Below are positions 51,016 to 63,000 of a stretch of DNA of 64,000 nt, in pieces. Below the pieces are notes generated by a model. That model saw only the letters and a list, made by a program, of their open reading frames with translations. It had not been told where the DNA came from and searched no databases. The position numbers were made by a program, and so were the translations under genes. Source of the stretch: Peltaster fructicola (taxonomy: Eukaryota; Ascomycota; Dothideomycetes); the NCBI GenBank assembly GCA_001592805.2, contig CP051140.1:1241501-1305500 (forward strand). Reading direction: 5' to 3'. Within the stretch, counting starts at the first letter, position 1. Each line of letters opens with the position of its first letter.

Positions 51016-54000
51016 CTACGTATCGTCATTACCATCATCGCCAGTCGTCTCACTGGCAGTGCTGAGCTCGCTGATGCTCGGCGTTTCACCACCAGCCCTT
51101 TTCTTGCCAATCTTCAGCACATTTGACCAGCTCCTCGCATTAGCTCTGCTCTTCTCTGAGCTCTCCCGCTCCTTCAGACTGCCCACGCTCGCGCTCATTG
51201 CGTCCTCCTCGTCTTCGACCGGTGGCGCAGAGGGAGATCCGACGGAAGCATCACGATCGAACCTCGACTTCTCTCGCTTGAAGGTTGGCAGGCTGAACTT
51301 GCTCGAGCTGCTCTTGCGGGTGATCTTTTGCATAAAGCTCTCCTTACCAAGACTGCCTGTGCCGACTTGTGGGCTGTATGCTACCTCGGAATTGCTATAC
51401 GTTGGTGAAAGGACGAGCTCATTCGAAGGCCTTCTAGACTCGGCGTTGGAAGACTCCAATGTCAGCAGACTGCGTGCATCACGAGACTTGCGTGACTGTG
51501 GAGGCGATTCGTCGTCAACAGAGTCTTTGCCTGTGGCCTGTGGAGTAGAGGTCCTGCTACTTGAGCCTTCAGCTTTGTTCTTGTTGCGGCCAATGCTGAA
51601 GAAACTCTTGAAGTCTTTAGCAGCTGGGTTGAGTTTGTTGTCCGCCTGCTTGTCGGCAGCATCCATATCGGCAGGCTTAGTACCGATTGGAGCAAGATGA
51701 GGCTCGAGATCCGGGTCAAGTACATCGGCCTCGTCTTCCAGGATGTTCGCAGGTGGGCCAGAACCGCCATACTGGACGGAAGTGCTACGAGATGGCTGTC
51801 TTGATAGGAACGTCCTGGATGAGTTCACGGGAGCATTCCAACCACCCAAGGAAAGAGGGCTTGCACGAGCTCCATTTCCCGAGTCCGTTGATGGCCATGC
51901 ATCGACTCCCCACCTGCTGCTATCGAAGCTTGGCCTGGGCAGCTCGCCAGAATGTGTTGAGCCCGGTCGTGGAGAAGTAGGCTTCCGACCAAATGGTGAG
52001 AACGAAGATGGCCAGCCATCGGTTGTCTTGTCACGATTGAATGGGTTGAGATTGAATGGTCGTTTTCGGACTTGTGCTTGGGCATCTGGCGATCCGTCAA
52101 CAGGAGCCTCGTCGTCAAGCATTGTTCCGGACAAGCTGCTATTGCGTTTCCTAGTGGCGCTGTCGAGACCAGGTAAGCCCTGATCCTGTCGAGGCATGGA
52201 ATGGGAATGTGTCTTGCCGAGAGGTACACCCGACATGGGGCTGTCAAGAGAGGAGTTTTTGGCCCGAGCTCGAATACCGAACATGGCGCTGAAGCGGCTG
52301 CCAGTGTTAGTACCAGAAGGAGCTCGACCTGAACGATTCGACCGTACTGAGCGTCTATCCGAATCGATTAGTGCCTCAGGAGAGTTGAGATGATGATGCA
52401 GATTTTGCTGTGATGCCTGAGGTGACGCAAACGTACTTGCTGGTCGGCTGTTGATCGAGATTGGAGATGCCGGTCCTTGATCTGCAGGCTCATGGTTCAT
52501 CTGTTGTCCTAGGCCTGGTAGTAAACCCGGTAGGGCACCCAATCCTGGGAGAGGTAGTACGTTTATTGCCTTGTCTTCAGATGTGAATAGATCAGCTGGC
52601 AACAGACCTTCGCCAGCACCAGGGCTCATTAGAGCGCCTCCAGTCAGCCTATCCCTGTCATCCTCGGGTATCTCGAGTCCAGCATTGCCAGTGATTGCGT
52701 TGAAAGCGAACAGAGGTGCGGACGTGAAAGTCGTTGAGCCATTACCGAATGCCGATTGAGCTGGAGCAAATGGATTAGCACGAGGACTTTCATTGGCATT
52801 ATGACCACTGTTGCCGCGTCTGCTCTTCTGGCTGTCTCTCCTGCTCGGCAAGCGCTCCGAGCCATTCGACGGGCTCGTTAGCTCTCGAGACGGCACAGCA
52901 GCTTCATCTTGTCGTCGTTTCTCTCGCATACTCTCCAGGTACTGAAGATTACTGTAGTAGAATCGCTGAGCCTGGTCAAGCCTTTGGACTGCCATGGTGT
53001 ATTGTGATTGGAGCTCATAGGTTCGCACCTTCCATTGTCGGTCCTCTTCGGCGTCATGCTGTAGCTGTTCAACAAGGCTCATATGTTGCTCTGCACCGTT
53101 GGGCGAAGGACTCTTGCCGCTGCGCTCAACCTTCCGAATCTCAGTTGTCGTTTCCTTGATATCATCCTCAAGAGTCTTGATCGTAGCCATCTTGTCAGCG
53201 ATTTGCTGGCGAAGCTCGACCTTGTCCTGCTCTGCCTTGAGCGCGGTATCGACTTGTTCCTGTTTGATCTTTTCGGCATCTAGCTTGAATTCCTCAATCT
53301 CTTTCGCCCATCGCAGTGTGTCCTCTCCTAGCTTCTGTCGCTCTTGGATCTTTTGCTGCAGCATACGTTCTGCCTTGGTACGATCATTCTGTGCTGCAGT
53401 GTTTTGACGCTCCATGATGTTGACCTCCCGTTTGAGATTGCGGCTGGCCTTCTCCTTCTCTGCCACTTCAGCACGTAGCTCGTCCCTCTCGCGAATCAAC
53501 TCTTCTTTAAGCCTGATTTCCTCGTCCTCCTCCTCTTTGGCGGAACGATCTGCTTCCTCTTGCTCGCGTCGAAGAGTATCAAGTGTCTCAGTCAGTTGCT
53601 GCACAGTCCCGGCTCCTTCCACAGTGCCTGCATTGTCTTTGACCTCGCTGTCGTGGATGAGAGCCGGCGATACGCGTCTACCAGTATTACTGCGACCACG
53701 GCCCATTACTGAGCTTCCTTCTCTAGTCAAGCCGGGAATTGTAGTATCATCTGCTGAGGCTGGCGTCACATCTTTCAGACCACGATATGACTTGACCCGC
53801 AGCAGCGGCTCTTGTGTGCCATCGTGATCGGTCTCGTGACCGTCGCTGGTATGGTGAAAGAAGTCGGCAGAGGAAGCTGGCTTGGTTCGAAAGCGCACAG
53901 GGGCGCTCTTAGAGCTAAACTCAAGGTGGCTGACTAGTGCAACACGCACAATGTAGAAGGATGCTGTTTGTAATCCGCTGATGGTGACTGCAGACTCGTG

Positions 54001-54432
54001 TGCAGGAACTGTATCAATGAGCGCTCCATTGAGGTGTATCTCGTACTTGAACGACGTCTTCTGCTTTTGCTTCTCAGGCAATGACCAGTGAATGATGGCT
54101 CCGTCGGCCTTGATGTCTGCTAATGCAACGCTGGGAGTGAGAGGAATGTCGAAGCCAAGTAGTGAAGCAAGTTCCTCCAGAGGCTTGTGCAGGACATGAT
54201 ATGCCCGGAAGCACAACCAGGATAGAGCGAGACAAACGCACACCGGCTTGAACCAGAAAGCAAGAGGTACGGCTACGGCCTGTAGATACATGATTGTGTG
54301 AGTGGTCCATATGCTGCTTTGAGAGGAAAGAAGTGGTGTGTTCGAGGTCGATCCAGTATCTGCTGCGTGGACGAATAGCTGTGAATGTCGGCCAGGCGGA
54401 CGCTCTGCCGTGCCAGCAAACCAGGAGTCCAT
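51016..54432 (-). CDS. Fibronectin type III / coiled-coil membrane protein
   Basis: Single exon, 1138 aa from ATG 54432. An ATG at 54291 (MYLQAVAVPLAFWF) would start directly at the membrane anchor and is equally possible; further open sequence upstream to 54669 looks like leader. Parts: N-terminal helix (FKPVCVCLALSWLCFRAYHV), one fibronectin III domain (SVALADIKADGAIIHWSLPE, TISGLQTASFYIVRVALVS), a disordered stretch, a long charged coiled coil at about 280-480 (LIRERDELRAEVAEKEKASR; IQERQKLGEDTLRWAKEIEE), and a 600-residue disordered Ser/Pro-rich tail. The same layout is widespread but uncharacterised in filamentous fungi. Probably ER- or membrane-anchored with the tail in the cytosol. Function unknown. 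Confidence 0.85.
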   Translation of the reverse strand: MDSWFAGTAERPPGRHSQLFVHAADTGSTSNTPLLSSQSSIWTTHTIMYLQAVAVPLAFWFKPVCVCLALSWLCFRAYHVLHKPLEELASLLGFDIPLTPSVALADIKADGAIIHWSLPEKQKQKTSFKYEIHLNGALIDTVPAHESAVTISGLQTASFYIVRVALVSHLEFSSKSAPVRFRTKPASSADFFHHTSDGHETDHDGTQEPLLRVKSYRGLKDVTPASADDTTIPGLTREGSSVMGRGRSNTGRRVSPALIHDSEVKDNAGTVEGAGTVQQLTETLDTLRREQEEADRSAKEEEDEEIRLKEELIRERDELRAEVAEKEKASRNLKREVNIMERQNTAAQNDRTKAERMLQQKIQERQKLGEDTLRWAKEIEEFKLDAEKIKQEQVDTALKAEQDKVELRQQIADKMATIKTLEDDIKETTTEIRKVERSGKSPSPNGAEQHMSLVEQLQHDAEEDRQWKVRTYELQSQYTMAVQRLDQAQRFYYSNLQYLESMREKRRQDEAAVPSRELTSPSNGSERLPSRRDSQKSRRGNSGHNANESPRANPFAPAQSAFGNGSTTFTSAPLFAFNAITGNAGLEIPEDDRDRLTGGALMSPGAGEGLLPADLFTSEDKAINVLPLPGLGALPGLLPGLGQQMNHEPADQGPASPISINSRPASTFASPQASQQNLHHHLNSPEALIDSDRRSVRSNRSGRAPSGTNTGSRFSAMFGIRARAKNSSLDSPMSGVPLGKTHSHSMPRQDQGLPGLDSATRKRNSSLSGTMLDDEAPVDGSPDAQAQVRKRPFNLNPFNRDKTTDGWPSSFSPFGRKPTSPRPGSTHSGELPRPSFDSSRWGVDAWPSTDSGNGARASPLSLGGWNAPVNSSRTFLSRQPSRSTSVQYGGSGPPANILEDEADVLDPDLEPHLAPIGTKPADMDAADKQADNKLNPAAKDFKSFFSIGRNKNKAEGSSSRTSTPQATGKDSVDDESPPQSRKSRDARSLLTLESSNAESRRPSNELVLSPTYSNSEVAYSPQVGTGSLGKESFMQKITRKSSSSKFSLPTFKREKSRFDRDASVGSPSAPPVEDEEDAMSASVGSLKERESSEKSRANARSWSNVLKIGKKRAGGETPSISELSTASETTGDDGNDDT

Positions 54433-54728
54433 GTTGTCCTGGTCCGCATGAAAGAAGGCAGGCAGGCAGCAGCAAAGAATGTGTGCTGAAGATGTGAATA
54501 CTAGCAATGCAACGAGCGAGGTAATCCTGAAGTTCAAGGATTTGTGGCTTCGGCCAGACCCGCATCTAGCGCAAAGCTTGTGCACGGCAAATTTACGCTT
54601 AACTTCACCGGTGGCCGAGATGCAGCATGACAGCTCGCTCAATCGACGGCAGAGCCAGTCTCGATACACCCATCAAGAGGGAATCCCAACCAGAACGACA
54701 ATCAGATCATAGCATAAGCATCTTACTA

Positions 54729-56800
54729 TCATATAGGCGCCGAGCCAAGACCGCTGTTCTTCAGCTTACTGGTATTACCCAGCTCGCTAAGGTCCAGCTC
54801 CTTACCGCTGAGGACATACGCCTGCAGATCTTTCTTACCGCAATGTCCGGTATAACGACAAGGCTTGTCTCTTGCCAAGAACTTTGACCCGGAGCAGCTG
54901 CAGGCCCAGAGCTCACACATCAGCAGGAAAGCGATCAGTCCAGTGACAGTGCCGACAAGCTGCAGAGAATCCAAATTCTCAGCCAGAGGTAGACATATCA
55001 GGATGATGGCAACGGCAGCTCGTATGGCCAACCGCCATCGCTTGTGTAAGCGTTGGCCCACCATGTCGCGGTGCACATGGGTGAGTGAGATCACACCCAT
55101 GTTGAGCAGCGCCACGCCAAAGCCAGCACAGTAGAACCACCGTACGCCAGCAGCGATCTCGTGCTCGCTACGGCTCTGATACGCCTCCGTCAGGTTCTCG
55201 AGGTGCGCATCTGGTGTATCGGAAGCCACGACAAGTCGTGAGAGAGCACCACTGCCGAGCACAAATGACATGATGAATGGCAAATGCGCAATGCCCCAAA
55301 GGAATGCTGAGAACTTGTGACGCCGTATGGCGTGGCTTTGCAGGTGTGTTGCATCGATCTCGAAGTATATCCACTAGTACAGTGTCAGTGGCCGCTACGT
55401 CGAGCCAGAAGAACTTACATTGAAGAAGAAGGCCTGGATGAGTCCTAGAATGCCTTTGCCAAAGAACGCATCGATGCCGTTGACAGCTGATTGGTAGAGT
55501 ATAGCAACGACTGAGTATCCAAACACAAGAGACACGAAAGCGTTGGTCCGCTCTACTCGATGCTCAATATTCAGCGCTGCGGTAAGTCAGCGATGTGATC
55601 AAGGCAGCTCGCGAGAAGCCTACCTGGAACAAACTCGTACACTCTCTCCGCCCAGGCTTTTGCTGTTCCTCCTGAACGTTGACTGAGCATGTACAGCAAC
55701 ATGTTTACTGTGTGGCCTCCGGTGTCGACAGCCAGCGCGATCCAGATGAGTGCCAGCTGATTAGGCCATTCGACGTAGATGCTGCCAATCCACAACGCAA
55801 TGCCGATCAGTGACACGATAACGGTTGTGAGCATGACACCACGAACCATCGGTATCAGGAAGGATATCAGGAAGAGATATGCCACCATGTACATCCTTGC
55901 AGCCAGGTAGAAGCCAACCAGCGTCGCATAGGTGTCCTCGAAGGCTTCCGAGATGTTCGTGGTATACCCAAAGAGGCACACAAGAAGAAATAGGACTGAG
56001 CCACGCTGGAACAAGTCGTCAGTCTCGAACCAGCTGATGATGAGAGCCATATCATTCCAGATCTTCCAAGATAGGGTGAATGTGATGATGAAGCGCAGGA
56101 GCGAAAGGCCAGTCGCATTCTCTGCTGCAGCATCGCCATTGATTGCAATGATACCGACATAGAGCAGGTCGACAAAGAGCTCGAAGCTCATGACTTCCAC
56201 GTTGCTTGACGCTCGCCATAGGATGCCCTTATGGAAGTACTGCCGCAGCACAGGCGTTTTGAACAACTTCAATGTTGCGCCTTGTTGTTCAGTCGTTGTG
56301 GTGCCTGTCAGTGTACTGCTACGTCGGGGCGTCGTGGTGCCACTTCGTCCAGGACTATCATCCTCATCATAGCTCTTAATATGGGCGCTGAAACCCCATC
56401 GATCGAAATGTGCATTAAGACTGACTCCGTGCTCTGTCATGCGGTTCAATTCGGTATTTAGGGCGTCCAATTCTCCTTGCACGTTTGCGAACTGGTTATA
56501 GACCTCCGCATGCTTCTCTTGTAGCTCCTGCCGCTTGTTCTCATGGTGTGTGTGTGTCTGTCGAAGTGCGTCCAAGTGCTGACCACTACCGGAGATATAA
56601 ACATCGAAGTCATCGTCGTGGCCATCGTTGCGTAGTCGCTGCCTGATCTGCTCAGCATCTGCTGGATCTGCCGCGACGTGGATGCGTCGTCCGCTAGGAT
56701 GAAGGAAGTGTCGAAGTCGCGCTTTACCCTGATTGAATGCACTGGTAGCCAGGGATGGCGGCTCCTCTGCGACGCTGGGCCCTTTCTCGACATCAGACAT
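54729..56800 (-). CDS. LtrA-like multi-pass membrane protein with coiled-coil N-terminus
   Basis: Three exons: 56800-55624, 55576-55419 and 55373-54729, 659 aa, introns 47 and 45 nt. The first 180 residues are cytosolic: a KARLRHFLHPSGRR block and a coiled coil (HTHHENKRQELQEKHAEVYN, GELDALNTELNRM). The rest is the low-temperature-requirement A fold: VEVMSFELFVDLLYVGIIAI, WFETDDLFQR, LAVDTGGHTVNMLL, FNWIYFEIDATHL (spliced), about 8-10 helices. LtrA-family function is poorly known even in bacteria. The conserved FELFVDLLYV and the acidic ETDD loop suggest a transporter- or sensor-like core, by inference only. Confidence 0.87.
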
Positions 56801-57249
56801 GGCCAATATACTCGTCGGTCCTGCTAGGCAATATGCCTTCAGCTCACTGAGACCAAAGCATCAAGCTGCTATGCTCGGCCTGCTTATGTGTCGATTGTGA
56901 AGCTAAGCTCATGACTTTATCGGTATTGGATCGACATTCGGAATAAAGTTCGAGCTCGTTGCGTAGGATCAGCTGGTGTCGATGAGCTGGACGAACACGG
57001 TTCCGACATTCGCCAACCGACTGCAAGAGGCAGTGACTGCCTCCAGAACTCTGACAAACCAGTGTAAAGTCTACAATGATGAATAAGGACTGCCTACCTT
57101 GTGGCGGTCGTTCACACTACGTTGCATGTCCTATTCTGTGTCTTCATGCGATGGAGGGAAGACAAGAAGCGAGAGTCCTTTCGTGTCGCTACGTACTACT
57201 ACACCTTCCTCATATCACTCATTGAGCCGCAATACACAATGCATCGATC
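56801..57249. other. Intergenic, SDR 3' / LtrA promoter
   Basis: About 450 bp upstream of the LtrA-like gene and downstream of the SDR on the same strand. A plus-strand frame at 57101-57550 is antisense to the SDR and not supported. Confidence 0.4.
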
Positions 57250-58274
57250 TCATGCATCCAGGTTCTTCAATATACCAGGCTGGATCTTCTCCAGCTCAGC
57301 GCTTAGCTCTGACCAGACCCGATTCTGGTATTCTGGGCCATCCTGTCCCTCAACCAGGGGGCTGGAGTTGCTGACCTTGCAGGTGTCAATGTATCGACCG
57401 TGTGACTCTGGACCTGCTGTTGTCACGGCATGCACGAGAATCCTGCCACCAACCTCGGTAGTCCTTGCGAGCAGAGTCTGCTGCAGCCACCAGGCCCAGG
57501 TCTTATACTCTCTTCCGAGCTCAGATCGACACAGTCCAGGATTGAGGTAGTTGATAATGACATGATCGCGCTCGAATGGCGAGCGTTTGGCAACCTCGCG
57601 AGTGCTGAAGACCTGCAACAATTTGCTGAGTGGATAGCGATCTGCCATATCTGCATCCTCTCGCTTGTCGGCAGCCTCGAATATGCTTGATGAGTTCCTC
57701 TCCCTGAACTGTAAGAGCGTGAGCATGGTATCGTCGCACAAAGGGATTGACCTACGCTTGCCCACCAATGGACTTCCGAGCTGACAGTGCTCAGGTGTGG
57801 TGTAATGTTGTATTTACGAGCGCCCTCTCGCAGTTTCGGCAAGAGCAGCAACGTCAGATAGATTGTCGATATGACATTGACGGCGATCGTGCTTTCGTGT
57901 CCATTGACGATCTGCCATTGTGCGGTAGCTTTAGCAGCATTTAGAAGCATGCCGTCGATCCGATCAAGGGTGTCGATGCGCTTGGCGAACGCTCTGATAC
58001 TGTCATAGTCTTCGAGATCCAACGGCCAAACATCGATGACACCACTTCTGCCTGTAGTCTCCTCGATGTCGGCTTTGGCAGCAGCAGCTTTGGCGACGTC
58101 GCGAGCAGTGATGACCACCTTCTTTGCGCCCAGGCGAACGAGATGACGTGCCGCTTCACGGCCTAGTCCAAGTGTGTTCGCTCCAGTAACGCAATATGTA
58201 CGACCGGAAAGATCGCCCTTTGGGAACGGCGGCGTGAAGGTGAGCTGTTTCCAGATGAACTCGGAGAAAGACAT
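57250..58274 (-). CDS. Short-chain dehydrogenase with unusual cofactor loop
   Basis: Two exons, 58274-57756 and 57708-57250, 47-nt intron, 325 aa. The splice joins VHWWAS-FRERNSSSIFEAAD. Motifs: cofactor loop TGANTLGLG, one residue longer than the usual TGxxxGxG; WPLDLEDYDS; LLNAAKA in place of the usual NAG; Ser in LSTVSSEVH; and the catalytic YPLSKLL (Tyr-x3-Lys). Belongs to the fungal retinol-dehydrogenase-like SDRs, as the gene at 24894 does, but is clearly a separate lineage. Substrate unknown. The altered loop and NAA may mean changed cofactor binding. Confidence 0.9.
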
Positions 58275-58923
58275 TGTGAACTGTGCAGTGTTGGTGAAGA
58301 CGAGGATGATGCAGGATATGTGATTTTTGTGTGTTGGTGAAGATGAATTAGATGATGCTGGAGTCAAAAAAAATAGACCAGACCTGCAGTTCATACTTAT
58401 ACCCGTGCCCTCCTCACGCTGCCTTTTGCCTGTCTCATGCACATCCTCCCAGATCAGTGAAAGGACAACATGTCAGACCTGCAGGCCACCTGCTTCACTT
58501 GCGTTGCTGTAGTGAAGTTTGCCGTAGAGAAGTTTGCCGTAGAGAAGTTTGCCGTAGTGAAGTTCGTCAAGCGGCGGAGATTGCAGCCTGTAAATCCGCT
58601 TACTAACAAAGTTCTGCGGTCTTTAGCAGCGACAACGAGGCGCACGCCGCATTACCAGCACGATACCCCGAGACTCGAAGAGTACGGAGTCGGGAACTGT
58701 GATTCGGGACGGCAGCGATGAGTTCCAGCATGGAGTTTGCTGTATGATTGAGTACATCCGCAACAATCTTCGCAAGAAGCTGTTTTGGCTGAGGTCGGTG
58801 TTAACCTTAGCACAGACCATGCATAGTCTTGGCACACCCACACCATATGTGTGGTGGGGATCTGCAAAGAATCTCAACACCACTACACAAATCCCATAAC
58901 ATACCGCATCACTCTACGACAAT
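58275..58923. other. Divergent promoter, SDR / RPS2
   Basis: 650 bp with a 15-bp tandem repeat at 58511-58566. No gene recognised. Confidence 0.45.
58511..58566. repeat. 15-bp tandem repeat, about 3.7 copies
   Basis: Units AGTGAAGTTTGCCGT or AGAGAAGTTTGCCGT start at 58511, 58526, 58541 and 58556 (last one partial). The 15-nt period would keep a frame on either strand, but no supported gene covers it. Confidence 0.9.
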
Positions 58924-59826
58924 ATGGCCGATCGAGGTGGTGCTCCAAGAGGTGGCGCCGGTGGCTTTGCTTCGTATGTATTCAAGACAACCGCAATGTG
59001 AGCGACAGCTAACCGAGAAACAGCCGCGGTGAGCGAGGTGCAGGAGACCGTGGACGAGGACGTGGACGTGGTCGTGGTCCACGAAGAGGAGGCGCAAAGT
59101 CCGACGAGAAGGAGTGGCAGCCAGTGACCAAGCTTGGCCGTCTCGTCAAGGCTGGCAAGATCAAGAGCATGGAGGAGATCTACCTTCACTCTCTCCCAGT
59201 CAAGGAGTACCAGATCGTCGATTTCTTCCTGCCAAAGCTCAAGGACGAGGTCATGAAGATCAAGCCTGTCCAGAAGCAGACTCGTGCCGGTCAGCGTACA
59301 CGATTCAAGGCTATCGTCGTCATCGGTGACAGCGAGGGACACATTGGTCTGGGCATCAAGACCTCCAAGGAAGTCGCAACTGCCATCCGTGCCGCTATCA
59401 TTATCGCCAAGCTTTCTGTCGTGCCAATTCGACGAGGATACTGGGGTAACAACCTCGGTGAGCCTCACTCCATCCCAGTGAAGGAGAGCGGAAAGTGCGG
59501 TTCCGTTACCGTTCGTGTAAGTCTTGCTTGGAATCTGTTGCGACAGCGCACATACTGACATAACGCAGCTCATTCCAGCTCCACGTGGTACCGGTCTGGT
59601 CGCGTCGCCAGCCATCAAGCGTCTGTTGCAGCTTGCTGGCGTTCAAGATATCTACACTGCATCTTCAGGAAGCACCAAGACTCTCGAGAACACCCTCAAG
59701 GCCACCTTCGTTGCTGTCACCAACACCTACGGTTTCTTGACTCCAAACCTCTGGAAGGAGACCAAGCTCATCCGATCCCCATTGGAGGAGTACTCTGACG
59801 TTCTCCGCGAGGGCAAGCGCTACTAG
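58924..59826 (+). CDS. RPS2: 40S ribosomal protein S2 (uS5)
   Basis: Three exons: 58924-58973, 59024-59516 and 59569-59826, introns 50 and 52 nt, 266 aa. Starts [17 protein letters not shown], then an RG-rich arm ([15 protein letters not shown], a likely arginine-methylation site), and the S5 domain ([60 protein letters not shown]). Near-identical to eukaryotic uS5, central to decoding-site accuracy. Short exon 1 ending in the RG arm is common for this gene. Confidence 0.98.
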
Positions 59827-60041
59827 ATGAGCGACAACAAGGATCGTGCAGCACAACCGGAACATCTGAATTAGGCGATCGCTCTGCTTCATGCCTCATA
59901 CAACGAGGCGGCCATATGTAGTATTGCTTGAGCCAAGATAGTTCTCAGTCGAAGCACATCCGCATCAGATCTGTACAAATTTATGTGACAATGTCTCCTG
60001 GGTATAGTGCTAACACAAGAACGCTCCATATATGCCAAATG

Positions 60042-63000
60042 CTAGAAAGTAAACAGCCAACGAAGCAGTCTGTAGATAACAAGAACAAGCCTCTTCACTG
60101 TCTTGAAGCAAACAACCACGAACCAGACCCACCAGAGCAGACTGAGCGTGAACCATTCGAGCATTTTGAATGCTGCGAGCCTCAGTAGTCTGAATTGACG
60201 TCTGCGGAGACGCAATACAGCATCTACGGCATCATCGACTTGCTTCGTTCGTAGCGTAGCCTGCATGCTAAGCTCGATGTTGAATGCATCTGCTTGGTCA
60301 GATGCATTGTGAACCAGCTCGGTGAGATCCTCTGACACACGAGCTTTGAACTGGTCTTGTCGTGAAATCAAATCCTGGAGATCGTCCGATTGAAAGGTCT
60401 TGATCTCTTTACTCAATGAACCCAATGCCTCGTCAAGGAATGAAGACAACAGCTCGACAGCGTAAGTATATTCTTGCTTACGAGGTCTCTGTTGGAGTGC
60501 AGATTCCTGCAGCTCGCATAGGCGAGCAGACTCGCGAAGGTAGGAGGGAAGCACAGCTGACGGCACTTCAAGTCTTCTAGATATCTCGCGTGCTTTGATA
60601 CCAGAAGCAAGCAGTAGCGCTCGGACTCTACCAACGTCTCGAGAAGTGATGTCTCGACTTTTGTCTGTGAAGATGCCTGGTGGACGCTGATTTGAGATCG
60701 ACCATTGCCTCGAGTCTTCAGCAGAGTGCGTCGAGACTGTTGAGAGCGCTGACGAGGTCAGTGGACCACTAGTACGACCGCGACCAAACAGCGGACGCGA
60801 GTGGCTATGTGATCGTGACCTTTTCCGCAAAGCTGGATTCAGGAAGCCATAACTTCTTCGCCGCTCATCGAGAGCGCTCGATCGATCCGTTGGCACAGTC
60901 AGTCGCTGTGGGTCGTGATCGCCTGCGGGAAGTGCTATACGTGGTGGCGCAAGTCGCTCAAAACGTGGTGAACGATTGCGTTTGCGCAAGTCAGCCTGCT
61001 GACGGGTAATGTGATCGGTGCTGTCGTTGGTTCTGATGGAGAGCAACCCCGATTGTCCTCTCATCTGAGGAGATATGAATGAAGGCAAGTAGTAGCGTGG
61101 TCGTCTCTCGTTTTTGTCAAGTGATGCTCGTGGTGAAGCATCACTGACCTCTGCTGAGGTTAGTCCTTTCTTTGGGCTCGTTGCAGGCCCCTCTGCATCA
61201 GACGCTTCAGAGTTGATCGCAGAGACGTCAGATATGGTCTCTTCACCTGGCCTTTCCCGGACCCGAAGCTTGGAGCCGAATTTGGAACTCTCAGTACGAA
61301 CCATCTCGCCAAGCCGACTACCACGTAGGAAGCGTGTGACTGTGGAGCTCTGATCTTTCGTAGTCATATCACTGTCAGTCGTCTTGGACCTTACATGGAC
61401 AAGCTCGCGAAGAGAGCTCGAAACGCTGTCAGCAGTCTTATGTCGTCTAAACGTAGAAGGCCGGACCGCATCAGCACTGAGCCTGGACGGGTCCATTCCA
61501 TCGTCAACAGCCTTTACTAGTTCACCCCGGTGGATAGCTTCTGGATCGATAGCGTCCTTGCTTCTCGTGTGAAACAGAGGCAGTCTAGTCTTGTGTTGGC
61601 TCACGTCCGTTGACTTCTTGCGATTAGGAACACCGATCAGGGCTGAGAACCTGTCAGTAGTCGGCGAAGTCGGTTGCGAGGACTCTGGTGACGACACTAT
61701 GTGGTGCATGAAATCAGCGCTGCCATTCGGCTTGCTCATGGGTTCACGTGCGTGACCGTTGGAAGACTGGTGATGTGATTTCTTGTGATCCTTGGGCCGA
61801 TCAGCATTTCGACCGCTCGTATGTGTGAGGTCCCAATGATCCGGTGACTCCTTGGGCGGCAGTGAAAGCTCATCTTGAGCATCCTTGCGAATCATTTCGT
61901 CCATATGTCGTTGCAGAGGACCGACGTTGACATCGTTTGGCAATCTTTTCAGACCTTCGGCACTGGAGGTACTCGACATACTGTCAGACCGGTGCTTCCT
62001 CGCAAACCTGTGCTGGCGCAAGCGGTTGGCTGCTGACAGTGGTATCAGATGGTGCGTGTGGCGAACCTTCTCGGGGGTGATGTTGGCAGTCTGCAAGGCC
62101 GGCGGCAAGTGGCCTGGTGTGATGACACTGGATCGTCTCTCATGGGTAACAGAGTTCTGGCGTCTACGATCGCCTTGAGCATCGGTTGTACTTTGTCGTT
62201 GCTCTGTCCAATAAGTGTCTGCGAGCAGCTCGGCTGGGCTGATGTACCAGTCGTGTTCCGGCTTTGTGATAACAGTATCAGCGGTCTTGTTGTGCCTATG
62301 GCCAATCGTACTGCCTGAAACTTGTTGAGAACCAGGCTGGAAAACAGGAAGCTGGAATGGATGTTCTGTATCAGATCGTGCTGTCTCGACCTCAGTCAAC
62401 CATTGCTCGACCTTATCCAGATCCATGAACTGCTCGGGCGAACACACTGCGCTATCTTTCTGTCGCTCTCGAACTCTGCGGTTACGCAATGCCTGCAATG
62501 GGTTGTACGCTCTGCCGCTTTGCTTCTGGCTTGTCAGCAGGTGGGAGCTCGTTCTCGGCCTTGTCTTGTGGCTCGTTGGCAATGCTGGAAGCTGTAGCAG
62601 GAGACGTCTGTGCTTCTCAGCCAACTCGAAGTACTTGCGAGCCTTTTCTGCTCGAGCAAGCGTCGCAGGCGAGAAGTAATATTGCTCGGCGTTCATATCT
62701 CGGTGTGCATCGTCGTCTAATGGCAACTGTATACTCTGGCCAGAGGCTCGAGAACCGATCTGCTCGCGGACGAAGTCTTTAGTGGCATTCGTACTTGGAA
62801 TGGTTCCAGCACCTGCAGAGCTGGCTCTGAGAGCAACAGCAGCATTCGACGCAGGAGGCGCCGCAGGGTTGCTAGCATGTCTCTTACGGCTCTCACTCAG
62901 ATTGAGAGCCATCTGAACGAGCTGAGCTGGATCCATGCTAGGCATCTTGGACAATCGTTGGTTCGGTGCGCGCCAGCTAGGATGATAGGGCTCATCGGAC

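Noticed and set aside
53083-53827. Ser/Leu-rich plus-strand frames opposite the coiled coil of the FN3 protein
   Set aside because: Antisense shadows of a Glu/Lys-rich heptad region, which always give long Ser/Leu/Phe frames.
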